From contig NZ_JACBYI010000003.1 of the NCBI RefSeq assembly GCF_019352175.1, positions 62,001 through 126,000 of the forward strand: a DNA stretch of 64,000 bases, read 5' to 3'. Origin of the DNA: Paenibacillus sp. S150. GTDB taxonomy: Bacteria > Bacillota > Bacilli > Paenibacillales > Paenibacillaceae. A program made the position numbers and the translations under genes. Positions 17,115 to 25,895 of this stretch are shown here, one piece after another. Each line of letters opens with the position of its first letter. The stretch's first letter is position 1. The notes beneath the pieces are model-generated. The model was not told where the DNA came from and did no database searches. It saw only the letters and a list, made by a program, of their open reading frames with translations.

Positions 17115-17903
17115 CTACCACCCCAGCTTCGACAAGAAGCTCTGCAGCTTCTCCTGCCGGTCCGGCAGCGGGTTATGCTTGCTGTAGCGCTCCAGGCGCA
17201 GCTCCTCCAGCACGACACCATCGCGCAAAAAGAGAATGCGGTTGCCCCGGAGTGCGGTTTGGATATCATGGGTTACCATGATAATGCTCTGTCCCTGCCC
17301 GTTCACCTCCGTCAGGATATCGAGCACGCTTTCACTCGCAGCACTGTTGAGCGCTCCGGTAGGCTCGTCGGCAAACAGCGCTTGCGGACTGTTGATCAGC
17401 GCCCGGACAATGCCCGCGCGCTGCGCTTCGCCGCCGGAAATCTGCGAGGGGAATTTCTTTTGCGTCTGGGCCCGGATCCCCACTCTGTCCAGCATTTCAC
17501 GGGCCTTGTCCACCGCCTGTGCCCGGTTCTTCTGGACAAGAAAAGCGGTGGACAGCACATTGTCGAGCACACTCATTGTATCAAGGAGGTGAATCTGCTG
17601 GAATACAAATCCGCAGTTGCTGCGCCGGAATACCGCCAGCTGGTCATTGTTCATACCGGTAAGCTCGCGTCCGGCAAAATGAACCTCGCCCAGCGTTGGC
17701 TTATCCATGCCGGAAATCGCATACAGCAAGGTGGATTTCCCTGACCCCGAGCTGCCCATAATTACGGTGAAATCGCCTTGATACAATGTCAAATCCAGGT
17801 TTTTCAATACATGCTGCTGGGTCCCGCCGTTCGAGAATGTCTTGCCCAGCTTCCTGGTCTGCAGCAGAACTTCTCTTCCCATGTCCTCTATGATTCCCGT
17901 CAT
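17115..17903 (-). CDS. ABC transporter ATPase of the LolD/MacB/BceA type
   Basis: About 262 residues from the ATG at 17901-17903 with GTGGAG upstream; a GTG at 17915 is the alternative. Motifs are Walker A MGSSGSGKST, Q-loop FVFQQIHLLDTM, signature ISGGEAQR, Walker B ALFADEPTGALNSAA and switch VTHD. The PTGALN form is the hallmark of the MacB/LolD/Bce group, which drives FtsX-like permeases by mechanotransmission. It is cotranscribed with the permease that follows after one base. A 170-bp gap separates it from the kinase gene upstream. Confidence 0.92.
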   Translation of the reverse strand: MTGIIEDMGREVLLQTRKLGKTFSNGGTQQHVLKNLDLTLYQGDFTVIMGSSGSGKSTLLYAISGMDKPTLGEVHFAGRELTGMNNDQLAVFRRSNCGFVFQQIHLLDTMSVLDNVLSTAFLVQKNRAQAVDKAREMLDRVGIRAQTQKKFPSQISGGEAQRAGIVRALINSPQALFADEPTGALNSAASESVLDILTEVNGQGQSIIMVTHDIQTALRGNRILFLRDGVVLEELRLERYSKHNPLPDRQEKLQSFLSKLGW

Positions 17904-18073
17904 TATTTGCTCCACTCCGTCCGGCTGTGCTCATTATCCGCCCTCCACATCCGGCGGTTTAATGGCTGCAACGGCAACCGCCATTGCAGCTTAATCATAC
18001 AACGAAGGTCCTTAACAGGGCTTTGCGCATTCCTTAACCAATTCTTAATAATGTGGTGATTTGGACCACGCTT

Positions 18074-19342
18074 TTAAACTTTGCCGGCAAGCGGAATATG
18101 CAGCCTCACCGTGAACCCGCCGGGGCGGTTGAAGCCCTCGATTTCCCCGTGCATTCTCCGCATCAAATGGCGGGACAGGTACAGCCCAAGCCCGGCGCCG
18201 CTTTGATGCTCCGACCGGCTTCCGCGGAAGTATTTATTGAACAGGAACGGCAATTCTTCCTCCGGCACCCCCGCGCCGTAATCGGCAAGCTCCATTTCCA
18301 GGTAGCCCTCCCGTATAAAAAAGGCTATATCGATGCCTGTACCTGCATATTTGCGGGCATTGTGCACGATATTGTCCACAACCTGCTGAAGGCGGACCGC
18401 ATCAATGGCAATGATGCATTCCGGTACCGGACACACGGAGACGATACCGGAATAGTCGGCATTGGCGATGAGCAGCTTCAGCAGGCTGCTGTTCTCTTCA
18501 GTTATCTTAACCTGCAGCTCATTCAACTCTTCCAGAGTTGAATGGAACATATCCGTAACCAGCCGGTCGATCTGGTCGGCTTTGGAATAGAGCATGCCGA
18601 GCTGCCGGCCCGTCTTCTCGCCGACCGCACTAACCTGCAGCAGCTCGGTGATTGCCTTGATGGAGGCCACCGGTGTTTTGATGTCATGGCTTAGCCCGGC
18701 AACCAGCTCCTTTTTGCTTTTGTTGGCCAAATATTCATTCCGCCTGGCGGCGGCCAGTTCCTCGCGCATGATATCAAAGCTTTCGGTAAAGGCTCCGAAC
18801 AGATGATCCCGGTCCATCTCCAGCGGAAAATCCAGCTCTCCGCGGGCAATATGCCGGGCAAACCGCTGCATCCTGCCGAAAGGCCGGATAATCATCCGGT
18901 TCAAATAGGAAATATACAGCAGCCCGAGCAGCAGCAGCAGGAGAATAGCAGCTCCGCTTGCCAGCGCAAATTGCCTCTTCCAGCGGCTGAAGACGTCCCG
19001 GTCATCGTTATGAACAATCACCTTTCCTACAACTTGCCCGTCTACCGTCAGATCCATCGGGGTCTCCCTGTTTTTGAGCGCCTCGTTGACAGAGCGGGAC
19101 AATCCCGCTTTACTCTGGAACAGCAGCTTCCCGTCCTGATCCAGAACGGCGTATTCCAGGGGGCCGGGAATACGCTGGAACAGCTCCGGTGTTCCCCAGT
19201 TTCGTTCGGTCTGCTTCACGATCCCGTTAATAGCCACCCGGTCCGGAGGCGCATTCTCCTGCAGGCTCGTCAACAGCACAAACAGACTGATCCCGATGAC
19301 CGCCGCGGCGGCGGCAAAAGCACCCAGCAGCTTGCGGAGCAT
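18074..19342 (-). CDS. Sensor histidine kinase with HAMP domain
   Basis: A 422-residue membrane kinase. Helix 1 (about residues 5-25) and helix 2 (about 127-148) flank a roughly 100-residue external domain. A HAMP domain follows, then the HisKA box GLSHDIKTP with phospho-acceptor His219, an N-box (IVHNARKY), and G-boxes (DYGAGVP, GAGLGLYLSRHL). AGGAGG precedes the ATG, two bases after the response-regulator stop. It probably senses a cell-envelope signal and controls the adjacent FtsX-type exporter, as in many Bacillota peptide-resistance modules. The ligand is unknown. Confidence 0.92.
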   Translation of the reverse strand: MLRKLLGAFAAAAAVIGISLFVLLTSLQENAPPDRVAINGIVKQTERNWGTPELFQRIPGPLEYAVLDQDGKLLFQSKAGLSRSVNEALKNRETPMDLTVDGQVVGKVIVHNDDRDVFSRWKRQFALASGAAILLLLLLGLLYISYLNRMIIRPFGRMQRFARHIARGELDFPLEMDRDHLFGAFTESFDIMREELAAARRNEYLANKSKKELVAGLSHDIKTPVASIKAITELLQVSAVGEKTGRQLGMLYSKADQIDRLVTDMFHSTLEELNELQVKITEENSSLLKLLIANADYSGIVSVCPVPECIIAIDAVRLQQVVDNIVHNARKYAGTGIDIAFFIREGYLEMELADYGAGVPEEELPFLFNKYFRGSRSEHQSGAGLGLYLSRHLMRRMHGEIEGFNRPGGFTVRLHIPLAGKV

Positions 19343-19344
19343 GG

Positions 19345-20034
19345 CTAATCCTCCTGAAACACGTAGCCAACGCCCCAGACCGTGCGGATAAATACCGGTT
19401 CGTGGGGATTTGGCTCGATCTTCTCGCGTAAATGGCGGATATGTACATTCAGGGTTCCGTCTCCGGCGAATACATCCCCCCAGACCCCTGAGAACAATTC
19501 TTCCTTCGGGATGACACGGTTTTTATGCCGGATCAAATAGCTGAGCAGCTTGTATTCCATCGCCTTCAGCTTAAGCGGTTCGCCGTTCTCAAGGCTGGCC
19601 CTCCGGGATTCGGGATCAATCCGTACCGGCCCTGCGCTCCACGTTTCCCTTTCAGGTGAAGTTCCATCGGAGTTCAGACGCTTGAGCACAGCTTTCACCT
19701 TGGCGAGCAGAACGCGCAGGGTATAGGGCTTGTGGATATAATCATCCCCCCCGATTTCCAGAGCAATCAGAACATCATCCTCGGAGGTCCGGGCGCTGAT
19801 GAACAGGATTGGAATGCCTGTCTCCTGCCGCAGCTCCTTGCACAGCTGGAAGCCCGAGGTTTCGTTCAGGTTAATGTCGAGCAGCAGCAGAGACACCCTG
19901 TGCTCACGCAAAAAGCTCCGGCAGGCCCGGGCATCAGTGACATATGCCGCCCGTACGTCGAACAGATTAAAATATTCACAGGTGGTCTCGGCCAGCTCCC
20001 GCTCGTCATCCACAATCAGACAATCATAGTCCAT
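19345..20034 (-). CDS. OmpR/PhoB-family response regulator
   Basis: A 229-residue two-domain regulator. The receiver domain has the acidic pocket DDE (9-11), phospho-acceptor Asp53 (LLLLDINLNE), a switch Ser (FISARTS) and Lys in HKPY. The C-terminal winged helix reads KAMEYKLLSYLIRHKNRVI...NVHIRHLREKIEPNPHEP..IRTVWGVGYVF. AAGGGAG precedes the ATG. It is the first gene of the cassette with the kinase and ABC exporter, whose expression it probably controls. Confidence 0.94.
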   Translation of the reverse strand: MDYDCLIVDDERELAETTCEYFNLFDVRAAYVTDARACRSFLREHRVSLLLLDINLNETSGFQLCKELRQETGIPILFISARTSEDDVLIALEIGGDDYIHKPYTLRVLLAKVKAVLKRLNSDGTSPERETWSAGPVRIDPESRRASLENGEPLKLKAMEYKLLSYLIRHKNRVIPKEELFSGVWGDVFAGDGTLNVHIRHLREKIEPNPHEPVFIRTVWGVGYVFQED

Positions 20035-20132
20035 GGCAGTCTCCCTTTTGAAGCGTCTTTCGTGATATATTCCGGCTCCGCGGAGGAACCTCCTACTATT
20101 TTAGCATATTAAGTAGAAACGGCTTATACAGA

Positions 20133-20171
20133 AGGCTCCGGACTGTGAATAATCTTCACGGACCGGAGCCT
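20133..20171. terminator. Hairpin between operon 2 and the two-component cassette
   Basis: A 17-bp near-perfect inverted repeat (AGGCTCCGG...CCGGAGCCT with inner TGTGAA/TTCAC arms) just after the stop of the substrate-binding lipoprotein at 20190. The T-run is poor. A fragment of repeat R1 (AAGTAGAAACGGCTT) lies next to it. Confidence 0.6.
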
Positions 20172-20189
20172 GTTTCAACTCGTATTGTA

Positions 20190-21260
20190 TTATTGCAGCT
20201 TCCATGAGCTGATGTCGAAATCTTGTTTGGCCAGCTTCTCCTTCACCAGGAAATTCTTCGTTCCCTCCAGCAGCGCAGTTCCTTCTTCAGAGAAAGCTGT
20301 CTCCTTGATATCGCCGATCGGATAGACCTGTTTGGCAATCTCGGGTGTCGTATCATTGACTTTGGCTATGAATTCATAGTACTCGCTCTCATGCAGCTTC
20401 AAATCGGCCAGAGCTTTCTCGCGGGCATCATTCCATACCTTGGGGAAGGCGGAAAACTTGCTGAGATAGTTCTCTGAGACTACGGTTACACTGGAGCCCA
20501 GCAAAGCAGGGTGCTTGGTGGCATCATCCAGCAGCGGGTAGCCGTCAGCAACCTGCTTCAGGGCGGGTACCCCGTTATTCGTGGTGGCATCCACATCCCC
20601 GCGGGCCAAAGCGGCGGCGGCATCCGGAATCAGCATATGAACGAATTTGTAGCCGCTTACTCCCTCCTCTTCCAGCAATCCAGCAATGTAACGGTGCATG
20701 AAGGAGCCTTTTTGGATGGCTATCGTTTTGCCCTGTAAATCCTGCACCGTCTCCGGTCCGTCCTTCTTGCCGATCAGATAGGCAATCTGGTTGGTTGCCA
20801 GCTGCGAAATTAACCGCGTCTTGGCACCGGTGGCGTACGCGATAATTGCCGGTGTGTCGCCGAGGCTCCCGAAATCCAGTCTGCCGCTGATAAGCGACTC
20901 TGTCTGGTCCGGACCGTTCGGGAAGCCCGTTACCTTAACCTCTGTAATCCCGTACTTAGACAGTTCCTCCTGGATTATCCCCTTGTACAGCCCCCAGCCT
21001 TCTGCACCACCCGGCAGATTCAGCGTATTGGAGCCGATGAAGCCGTAGTTCAGCACGGCGGGAGCTGCAGCTGTACCTTCTGTTTCTTTAGCCGAAGCGG
21101 CGGCGGCGCCCGTGTCAGAACCGGCTCCGGCGTTATTGCTGCCGGGATTCCCGCAAGCGGAGAGCAGCAGAATAACTGCCATCAATGCCGAAATGGGCAA
21201 AAAATAGAACCGGTTGATATAACTCCTGCGAAGCTCTGATTGTATATGGTGAATATTCAC
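20190..21260 (-). CDS. ABC transporter substrate-binding lipoprotein, SsuA/TauA/NMT1-like
   Basis: About 356 residues from a GTG at 21258-21260, with AAGGGGG at good spacing; a TTG two codons upstream is too close. A lipobox LLLSAC gives lipidated Cys36. The mature protein has the periplasmic-binding type II pattern of the sulfonate/nitrate group: YGFIGSNTLNLPGG near the start, GRLDFGSLGDTPAIIAYATGAKT, and ARGDVDATTNNGVPAL. It is the last gene of operon 2, after two permeases and an ATPase, so it should deliver the imported substrate. The family binds aliphatic sulfonates, taurine or related organosulfur; the true ligand here is unknown. Confidence 0.9.
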   Translation of the reverse strand: MNIHHIQSELRRSYINRFYFLPISALMAVILLLSACGNPGSNNAGAGSDTGAAAASAKETEGTAAAPAVLNYGFIGSNTLNLPGGAEGWGLYKGIIQEELSKYGITEVKVTGFPNGPDQTESLISGRLDFGSLGDTPAIIAYATGAKTRLISQLATNQIAYLIGKKDGPETVQDLQGKTIAIQKGSFMHRYIAGLLEEEGVSGYKFVHMLIPDAAAALARGDVDATTNNGVPALKQVADGYPLLDDATKHPALLGSSVTVVSENYLSKFSAFPKVWNDAREKALADLKLHESEYYEFIAKVNDTTPEIAKQVYPIGDIKETAFSEEGTALLEGTKNFLVKEKLAKQDFDISSWKLQ

Positions 21261-21284
21261 TGCCAATTCCCCCTTTTCTGTTTC

Positions 21285-22163
21285 CTAACCCTGATAATTG
21301 TCTCTCCAGAACAGCAGCCGGCGTTCCAGCAGGCGAACCAGGGAATCAATCAGCTTGCCAATGACGGCAAAGATTACAATTCCCACAAAAATAACGGCAG
21401 TGTTCGAATTCTGCTTCGCCTCATTAATAAGGAAGCCTACACCGGATTGCGAGCCGATCAGCTCGGCAACTACCAGACCAATCCAGGCAACGGCCAAGGA
21501 TAGCCGCAAGCCAAGTAAGATGTCCGGCAAGGCTGCCGGCAATATCAGCCGCCGCAATCTGTCGGCTGCCTGGAAGCCGAGCACCCTGCCCACTTCAAAC
21601 AGCCTGTTGTCCACCTGCCGGATGCCGATGAATGTGTTGATATACATCGGAAAAAAAGCTCCGGTCAGAATAATGACCACCTTTGACACCTCTCCGAATC
21701 CGAACCAAAGGATAATCAGGGGAGCGATAGCCAAATGTGGAACCAGCCGCAGAATCTGAACGCTGGGGTCCAGCAGATATTCTGCCGCCTTGGACAGGCC
21801 GGCCAGGATTCCCAGGAGCAAGCCCAGCCCGGCACCGATCAGAAACCCGAGTCCGGCTCTCCCCATACTGACATATAGATGATGCACCAGCTCCCCCGAC
21901 GCCGCCAGTTTCAGAAAAGTCTTGAATATCGCCACCGGGGACGGCAGGAATTCATCAGACGCAACTCCCATAATGCTGGCCAGCTGCCACGCTGCGACTG
22001 TCAATAGGGGAATGGCAGCCCCAATGGCGATGTCTGCAAAGAGCGGCTTCCACCGTACCGCCGCCGAACCTGAAGGGGGCAGTTTGTTGCGTGCAGGCTG
22101 GCTCACACTTTTATCCAGAGTTGTTGCAGCACCCGGCAGCACTCCCTCAGAGATTTCAGTCAT
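21285..22163 (-). CDS. ABC transporter permease, SsuC/TauC type (second permease)
   Basis: A 292-residue inner-membrane protein with about six helices after a roughly 40-residue N-terminal cytoplasmic stretch. The EAA-type coupling loop reads GRVLGFQAADRLRRLILPAALPDILLGLRLSLAVAWIGLVVAEL, the typical SsuC/TauC/NrtB form. AAGGAGG precedes the ATG. It is closely related to the permease just upstream, so the two may pair as a heterodimer or form two transporters. It sits between that permease and the binding lipoprotein. Confidence 0.9.
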   Translation of the reverse strand: MTEISEGVLPGAATTLDKSVSQPARNKLPPSGSAAVRWKPLFADIAIGAAIPLLTVAAWQLASIMGVASDEFLPSPVAIFKTFLKLAASGELVHHLYVSMGRAGLGFLIGAGLGLLLGILAGLSKAAEYLLDPSVQILRLVPHLAIAPLIILWFGFGEVSKVVIILTGAFFPMYINTFIGIRQVDNRLFEVGRVLGFQAADRLRRLILPAALPDILLGLRLSLAVAWIGLVVAELIGSQSGVGFLINEAKQNSNTAVIFVGIVIFAVIGKLIDSLVRLLERRLLFWRDNYQG

Positions 22164-22187
22164 GTTTTACCTCCTTCCGTTCCGGCC

Positions 22188-22985
22188 TTAAGAGCCTTCT
22201 TTCCAGCCCAGCAGTCTCCTCTCAGCCTCACGGACCAAAATATCGCTGAGAAGGCCGCATACAGCAAAAGTGATGATCCCCACGAATACTACCGGTGTAT
22301 CGGCAAACTGGCGGGCGTCGGACATCATATAGCCTATGCCGGAAGTCGAAGCAATCAGCTCGGCGACAACCAGACCCAGCCAAGACAAGCCAAGCGATAA
22401 GCGAAGCCCGAGGAAAATATTCGGGAGCGCCGCAGGAAGCACCAGCTTCACCGTCTGCTTCAATCTGCTGAAGCCCAGCACACGCGACACTTCAAACAGC
22501 TTGTTATCCACATTGCGGATCCCCATAAAGACGTTGATATACAATGGAAAAAAGGCGCTTTTGGCAATCAGCAGCACCTTCGATTCCTCACCGATGCCGA
22601 ACCATAGAATGAACAACGGCACCACTGCAAGACTCGGAATCATGCGGATCATTTGCAGTGAAGGGTCAAGCAGCCGCTCGCTTTTACGGAAGAGGCCGAC
22701 TATGATTCCCAGCACCAACCCAAGAATGCCCCCGAGCAGAAATCCGGCCACAACCCGAACCAGACTGATCCGCAGATGCATCCATAGATCACCGGAGACC
22801 GCCAAAGCGGCAAATGCCTGTACGATTGTATAGGGTGTTGGAAAAAGCATCTCCGAAATGACTCCATAATGGCCAAGCAGCTGCCAAAGCAGCAGAACAG
22901 TGCCGGGAACGATCAGCCCCAGGCTGAATACAGCTGCTCTTCCTGGGCTTCCTGAAATCTTAAATGCGGCTGTCCTATTCGACAT
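22188..22985 (-). CDS. ABC transporter permease, SsuC/TauC type (first permease)
   Basis: About 265 residues from the ATG at 22983-22985 with AAGGAG upstream; a longer frame to 23069 runs into the ATPase gene and is unlikely. It has six hydrophobic segments and the EAA loop RVLGFSRLKQTVKLVLPAALPNIFLGLRLSL. Much of its sequence parallels the next permease (ILWFGxGExSKV, FFPxYINxFxGIRxVDN), consistent with tandem duplication. Together with the ATPase at 23023 it belongs to a sulfonate-type importer in operon 2. Confidence 0.9.
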   Translation of the reverse strand: MSNRTAAFKISGSPGRAAVFSLGLIVPGTVLLLWQLLGHYGVISEMLFPTPYTIVQAFAALAVSGDLWMHLRISLVRVVAGFLLGGILGLVLGIIVGLFRKSERLLDPSLQMIRMIPSLAVVPLFILWFGIGEESKVLLIAKSAFFPLYINVFMGIRNVDNKLFEVSRVLGFSRLKQTVKLVLPAALPNIFLGLRLSLGLSWLGLVVAELIASTSGIGYMMSDARQFADTPVVFVGIITFAVCGLLSDILVREAERRLLGWKEGS

Positions 22986-23022
22986 TCCCCTTCTCCTTTC
23001 CGGCCGGAGATCAGCCGTTTCT

Positions 23023-23799
23023 TTAAATCCCCGCCCCATCGACCAGCTCCAGCTCATCCACATTTTCAAAATAATTCAAAACCTTAAGGCGCAGCTCCTG
23101 AAAGGAAACCGTTGTTTTTTTGCGCGGATAGGGCAGGTCCACAGGGACGATTTTACGTATTTTACCCGGCCTTGGCTCCAGAATGACCACCCGGTTGCCC
23201 AGAAATACAGCTTCATCAATATCATGGGTAACCAGGATCATTGTCGTTTGATTAGTCTTCCAGATTTCCAGCAGGACCTGCTGCATATGCGCACGGGTAA
23301 AAGCGTCCAGGGCGCCGAAAGGCTCGTCGAGCAGCAAAATCTTCGGATTCCGCAGCAGCGCGCGGGCGATGGAGACACGCTGCGCCATTCCTCCGGACAG
23401 CTCCTTGGGATATGCCTTTTCGAAGCCTTGGAGCTTCACCAGCCCGATCAGCTTATCCACCTTTTCACGCACCTCTTGCTTGGAAAGCCGCAAATCCGAA
23501 GCGATGTTCTTCTCCACAGTCAGCCAGGGGAAGAGCCGGTGCTCCTGAAAAATAAACCCCTTGTCGATGCCGGGTCCGGCTATTTGCTCACCTTCCAGAC
23601 TGACACTGCCGCTATAGAGCGTATCCAGACCGGCCACAATACGCAATAAGGTGCTTTTGCCGCATCCGCTGGGACCGATCACCGTAATGAACTCCCCTTC
23701 CTGCACCTGCAGGTTCACATCCTCCAGAGCCTGCACCGGTCCGGCTGCAGTTTCAAACTGCTTGTTCAGCTGCGATATCGTCAGCAAGGCTTCTCCCAT
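23023..23799 (-). CDS. ABC transporter ATPase, SsuB/TauB type
   Basis: About 258 residues from the ATG at 23797-23799 with AAGGTGG upstream; a GTG at 23811 is the alternative. Walker A is GPSGCGKST, the Q-loop [13 protein letters not shown], signature LSGGMAQR, Walker [16 protein letters not shown] and switch VTHDIDEA. These are typical sulfonate/nitrate importer ATPase features. It follows the nucleosidase gene closely and precedes its permeases. A second ATPase of the same class is encoded in operon 1 (7239-8114). Confidence 0.92.
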   Translation of the reverse strand: MGEALLTISQLNKQFETAAGPVQALEDVNLQVQEGEFITVIGPSGCGKSTLLRIVAGLDTLYSGSVSLEGEQIAGPGIDKGFIFQEHRLFPWLTVEKNIASDLRLSKQEVREKVDKLIGLVKLQGFEKAYPKELSGGMAQRVSIARALLRNPKILLLDEPFGALDAFTRAHMQQVLLEIWKTNQTTMILVTHDIDEAVFLGNRVVILEPRPGKIRKIVPVDLPYPRKKTTVSFQELRLKVLNYFENVDELELVDGAGI

Positions 23800-23812
23800 T
23801 CTTGTTCCCACC

Positions 23813-24544
23813 TTAGGATAATTTAAGTTTCAGGACAGAATCCGCAGATACCCCGTAGAATTCCTTCAATGATTGCAGAACTACAGAAACCGGTCTGCGG
23901 GCGATATCCGCCAGCTCGGATTCCAGGGGGATTGCGGCCTCCTCATCCGCCAGGTCCGACAATACTCTGACAACCGCAAAAGCAACTCCCTTGGCTGCAC
24001 AGACATGCGCGATGGCTGCCGATTCCATATCAAAGGCAACCGGAGCAAAGTCGCGGATAATTTCCGCCTTGCGAATACTATCATTCAGAAAAAAATCTCC
24101 GGTGGCAATCCGGCCGGTGAAAAAACGGTAGCCAAGGCTTCGGCTAACCTGTTCAACGGTTCCGATGAAGCGGTCGGGCACAATATTGGGTGAGGCTCCC
24201 GGCACCATTCCGGCGGCAAAGCCCTCTGTGAGACTGACAAAATCAATCTGCCTGTAATCCGTGCCAATCACAATATCGCCGGGTTGCGCGTGCGGGACAA
24301 GACCTCCGGCATAACCTATATTAACAACCAGCTCCGGTGAGAAAGCTGCCAGAAGCTCCGCCGTCCGGTAAGCCGAGTTCACTTTGCCTACCCCGCTGAC
24401 CACGGTGTGAACCTCCAAATCCAGCAGCGGATGATGGTAGGTCCCCCTTTCTGTCCGCTGCCAATGCGGTTCGTGCAGGAGCACTTCATGCAGAGGGAAA
24501 ATTTCCTGTTCTACCGCGCCGATAACAGCTATCTTCTTTGCCAT
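23813..24544 (-). CDS. mtnN: 5'-methylthioadenosine/S-adenosylhomocysteine nucleosidase
   Basis: A 243-residue PNP/UDP-phosphorylase-fold enzyme. Hallmarks are the N-terminal [11 protein letters not shown] with the catalytic-type Glu, [17 protein letters not shown], the ribose-binding [12 protein letters not shown], and the catalytic Asp in VLSDLADEE. It cleaves MTA and SAH, and family members also cleave 5'-deoxyadenosine. It sits between a radical SAM gene and the importer genes in operon 2. It may therefore clear 5'-deoxyadenosine or MTA made when SAM from MetK is consumed, while opening methylthioribose for salvage. That role is inferred. Confidence 0.9.
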   Translation of the reverse strand: MAKKIAVIGAVEQEIFPLHEVLLHEPHWQRTERGTYHHPLLDLEVHTVVSGVGKVNSAYRTAELLAAFSPELVVNIGYAGGLVPHAQPGDIVIGTDYRQIDFVSLTEGFAAGMVPGASPNIVPDRFIGTVEQVSRSLGYRFFTGRIATGDFFLNDSIRKAEIIRDFAPVAFDMESAAIAHVCAAKGVAFAVVRVLSDLADEEAAIPLESELADIARRPVSVVLQSLKEFYGVSADSVLKLKLS

Positions 24545-24583
24545 GCTCGCAGCTCCCTTTCTGTCTGACTTTCCGGTCTTTGC

Positions 24584-25801
24584 TTATATTGCTTCTTCCA
24601 CGGACTCATTTGCCGTGAACACGGGCAAAAGCTCCTCGTCAATGGCGAACAAATCATGGATCAGGAAGTTCGGGCTCGGGGCAATATCAAAATAATCATT
24701 GTAGGTAAAACCATACTTTTTAAAAATTTCATGGGATTTATAGGCCATATCGAGATGCCACTCCGCCCTTGGCGTCCGGTGGCCCTCCAGCGCGCTGCCC
24801 GGATTCGGAATCCAGGCTCCCGTCAAGGACAGCACACCAATCGAAGCCAGGTATTCCACACCTTCAAGTGTCGCTTTTTTAGGTTCAATGCCGGCGACAA
24901 AACCGGATCTGACCTTGCCTTTGCCGAATACCTTGGCTGCATATTCCAGCGCCTTGATCCAGTGCTCCCTGCCTCCGCATTCGGCGACCTTGCCCGGAAG
25001 AATGGCATTGTAGAAGTTGGTGTCCCACATTTCAAGGTTCATCGCGAGTGTGCGGAAGCCGGCTTCCTTATAGCGTTCGATAATGCCGAGGTCAAGCGGA
25101 GCGCCGATAACGGCCGTGCCGTTGAAATCCTGAAGCCCGGTATGCTCCTGAATCGCTTCTGCCACATCAATGTAGTAATCCACCTCCCGCCGCTCCGGCA
25201 CGAAGCCTCCGGTAATATTCGTATGTCTGGCTCCGTCCAGCTTATAAGCGGCAGCTACCGCTTCACCGATCTGCTTGGGGTTCTTCCATTTGATTCCCTC
25301 AAGCTCCGAGTAAGTGTCCTTGGTAGCGTTGATGTTGCAGAACAGGCAATCCTGGCCCTTTTCTTTCAGCGAGCATTCATTGCTGTAGGCGATGGAAATG
25401 GTCCCCCCATGGGCAAAGGAGCCGATTCTGGAAAAAGGCGTTCCGTCGGATGCCCGCTGGCTGTAGAACTTCGGCCGTTTCTCAAATTCAACCGGGAACA
25501 GCTCCTTTTTACGGTGGGTCAGCACATATTGCCCGCTGTCGTACACAATTTCATAATCCGATTTACGGTCCCAGTTGAAGCTGATCCGCAATCCGCCCGG
25601 CGTTTCGTAGCCCGTAGGCAGGTCAAAGCCCTCATGGGTTTCATGATCCATTTCAAAGCATAAATGCACCTGCTCCTGATAATCGCCTCCCAAGCTTAGA
25701 TGCTTGAATATCGCCGGATCTGCGGCTACCCCTTCAACCCCCAGTTCATTCTTGATGGCCAGCTCGCGGTATAAATCGCTTTTGATGTGTGCTCTGCTCA
25801 T
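24584..25801 (-). CDS. Radical SAM-like protein with a CX8CX2C motif
   Basis: A 405-residue protein with GGGAGAG before the ATG. The probable [4Fe-4S]/SAM motif is Cys143-x8-Cys152-x2-Cys155 (NECSLKEKGQDCLFCN), which departs from the usual CX3CX2C. A glycine-rich NITGGFVPERREVDYY, GTAVIGAPLD and a C-terminal IPNPGSALEGHRTP follow, consistent with a TIM-barrel enzyme. I do not recognise the precise family. Its place after H-D2-K2 and before the MTA/SAH nucleosidase suggests a job in cofactor assembly (a NifB-like role) or in processing the sulfur substrate. NifB itself is not recognisable in this window. It is separated from K2 by about 94 bp. Confidence 0.72.
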   Translation of the reverse strand: MSRAHIKSDLYRELAIKNELGVEGVAADPAIFKHLSLGGDYQEQVHLCFEMDHETHEGFDLPTGYETPGGLRISFNWDRKSDYEIVYDSGQYVLTHRKKELFPVEFEKRPKFYSQRASDGTPFSRIGSFAHGGTISIAYSNECSLKEKGQDCLFCNINATKDTYSELEGIKWKNPKQIGEAVAAAYKLDGARHTNITGGFVPERREVDYYIDVAEAIQEHTGLQDFNGTAVIGAPLDLGIIERYKEAGFRTLAMNLEMWDTNFYNAILPGKVAECGGREHWIKALEYAAKVFGKGKVRSGFVAGIEPKKATLEGVEYLASIGVLSLTGAWIPNPGSALEGHRTPRAEWHLDMAYKSHEIFKKYGFTYNDYFDIAPSPNFLIHDLFAIDEELLPVFTANESVEEAI

Positions 25802-25895
25802 ATGTCACTCTCCCAATTTAATAATATTCAATGCGCATACTCGGAATAATAGCGGGGCAAGTTCTTTTTCCGGCTCCGGCATATGACAACCAGAT

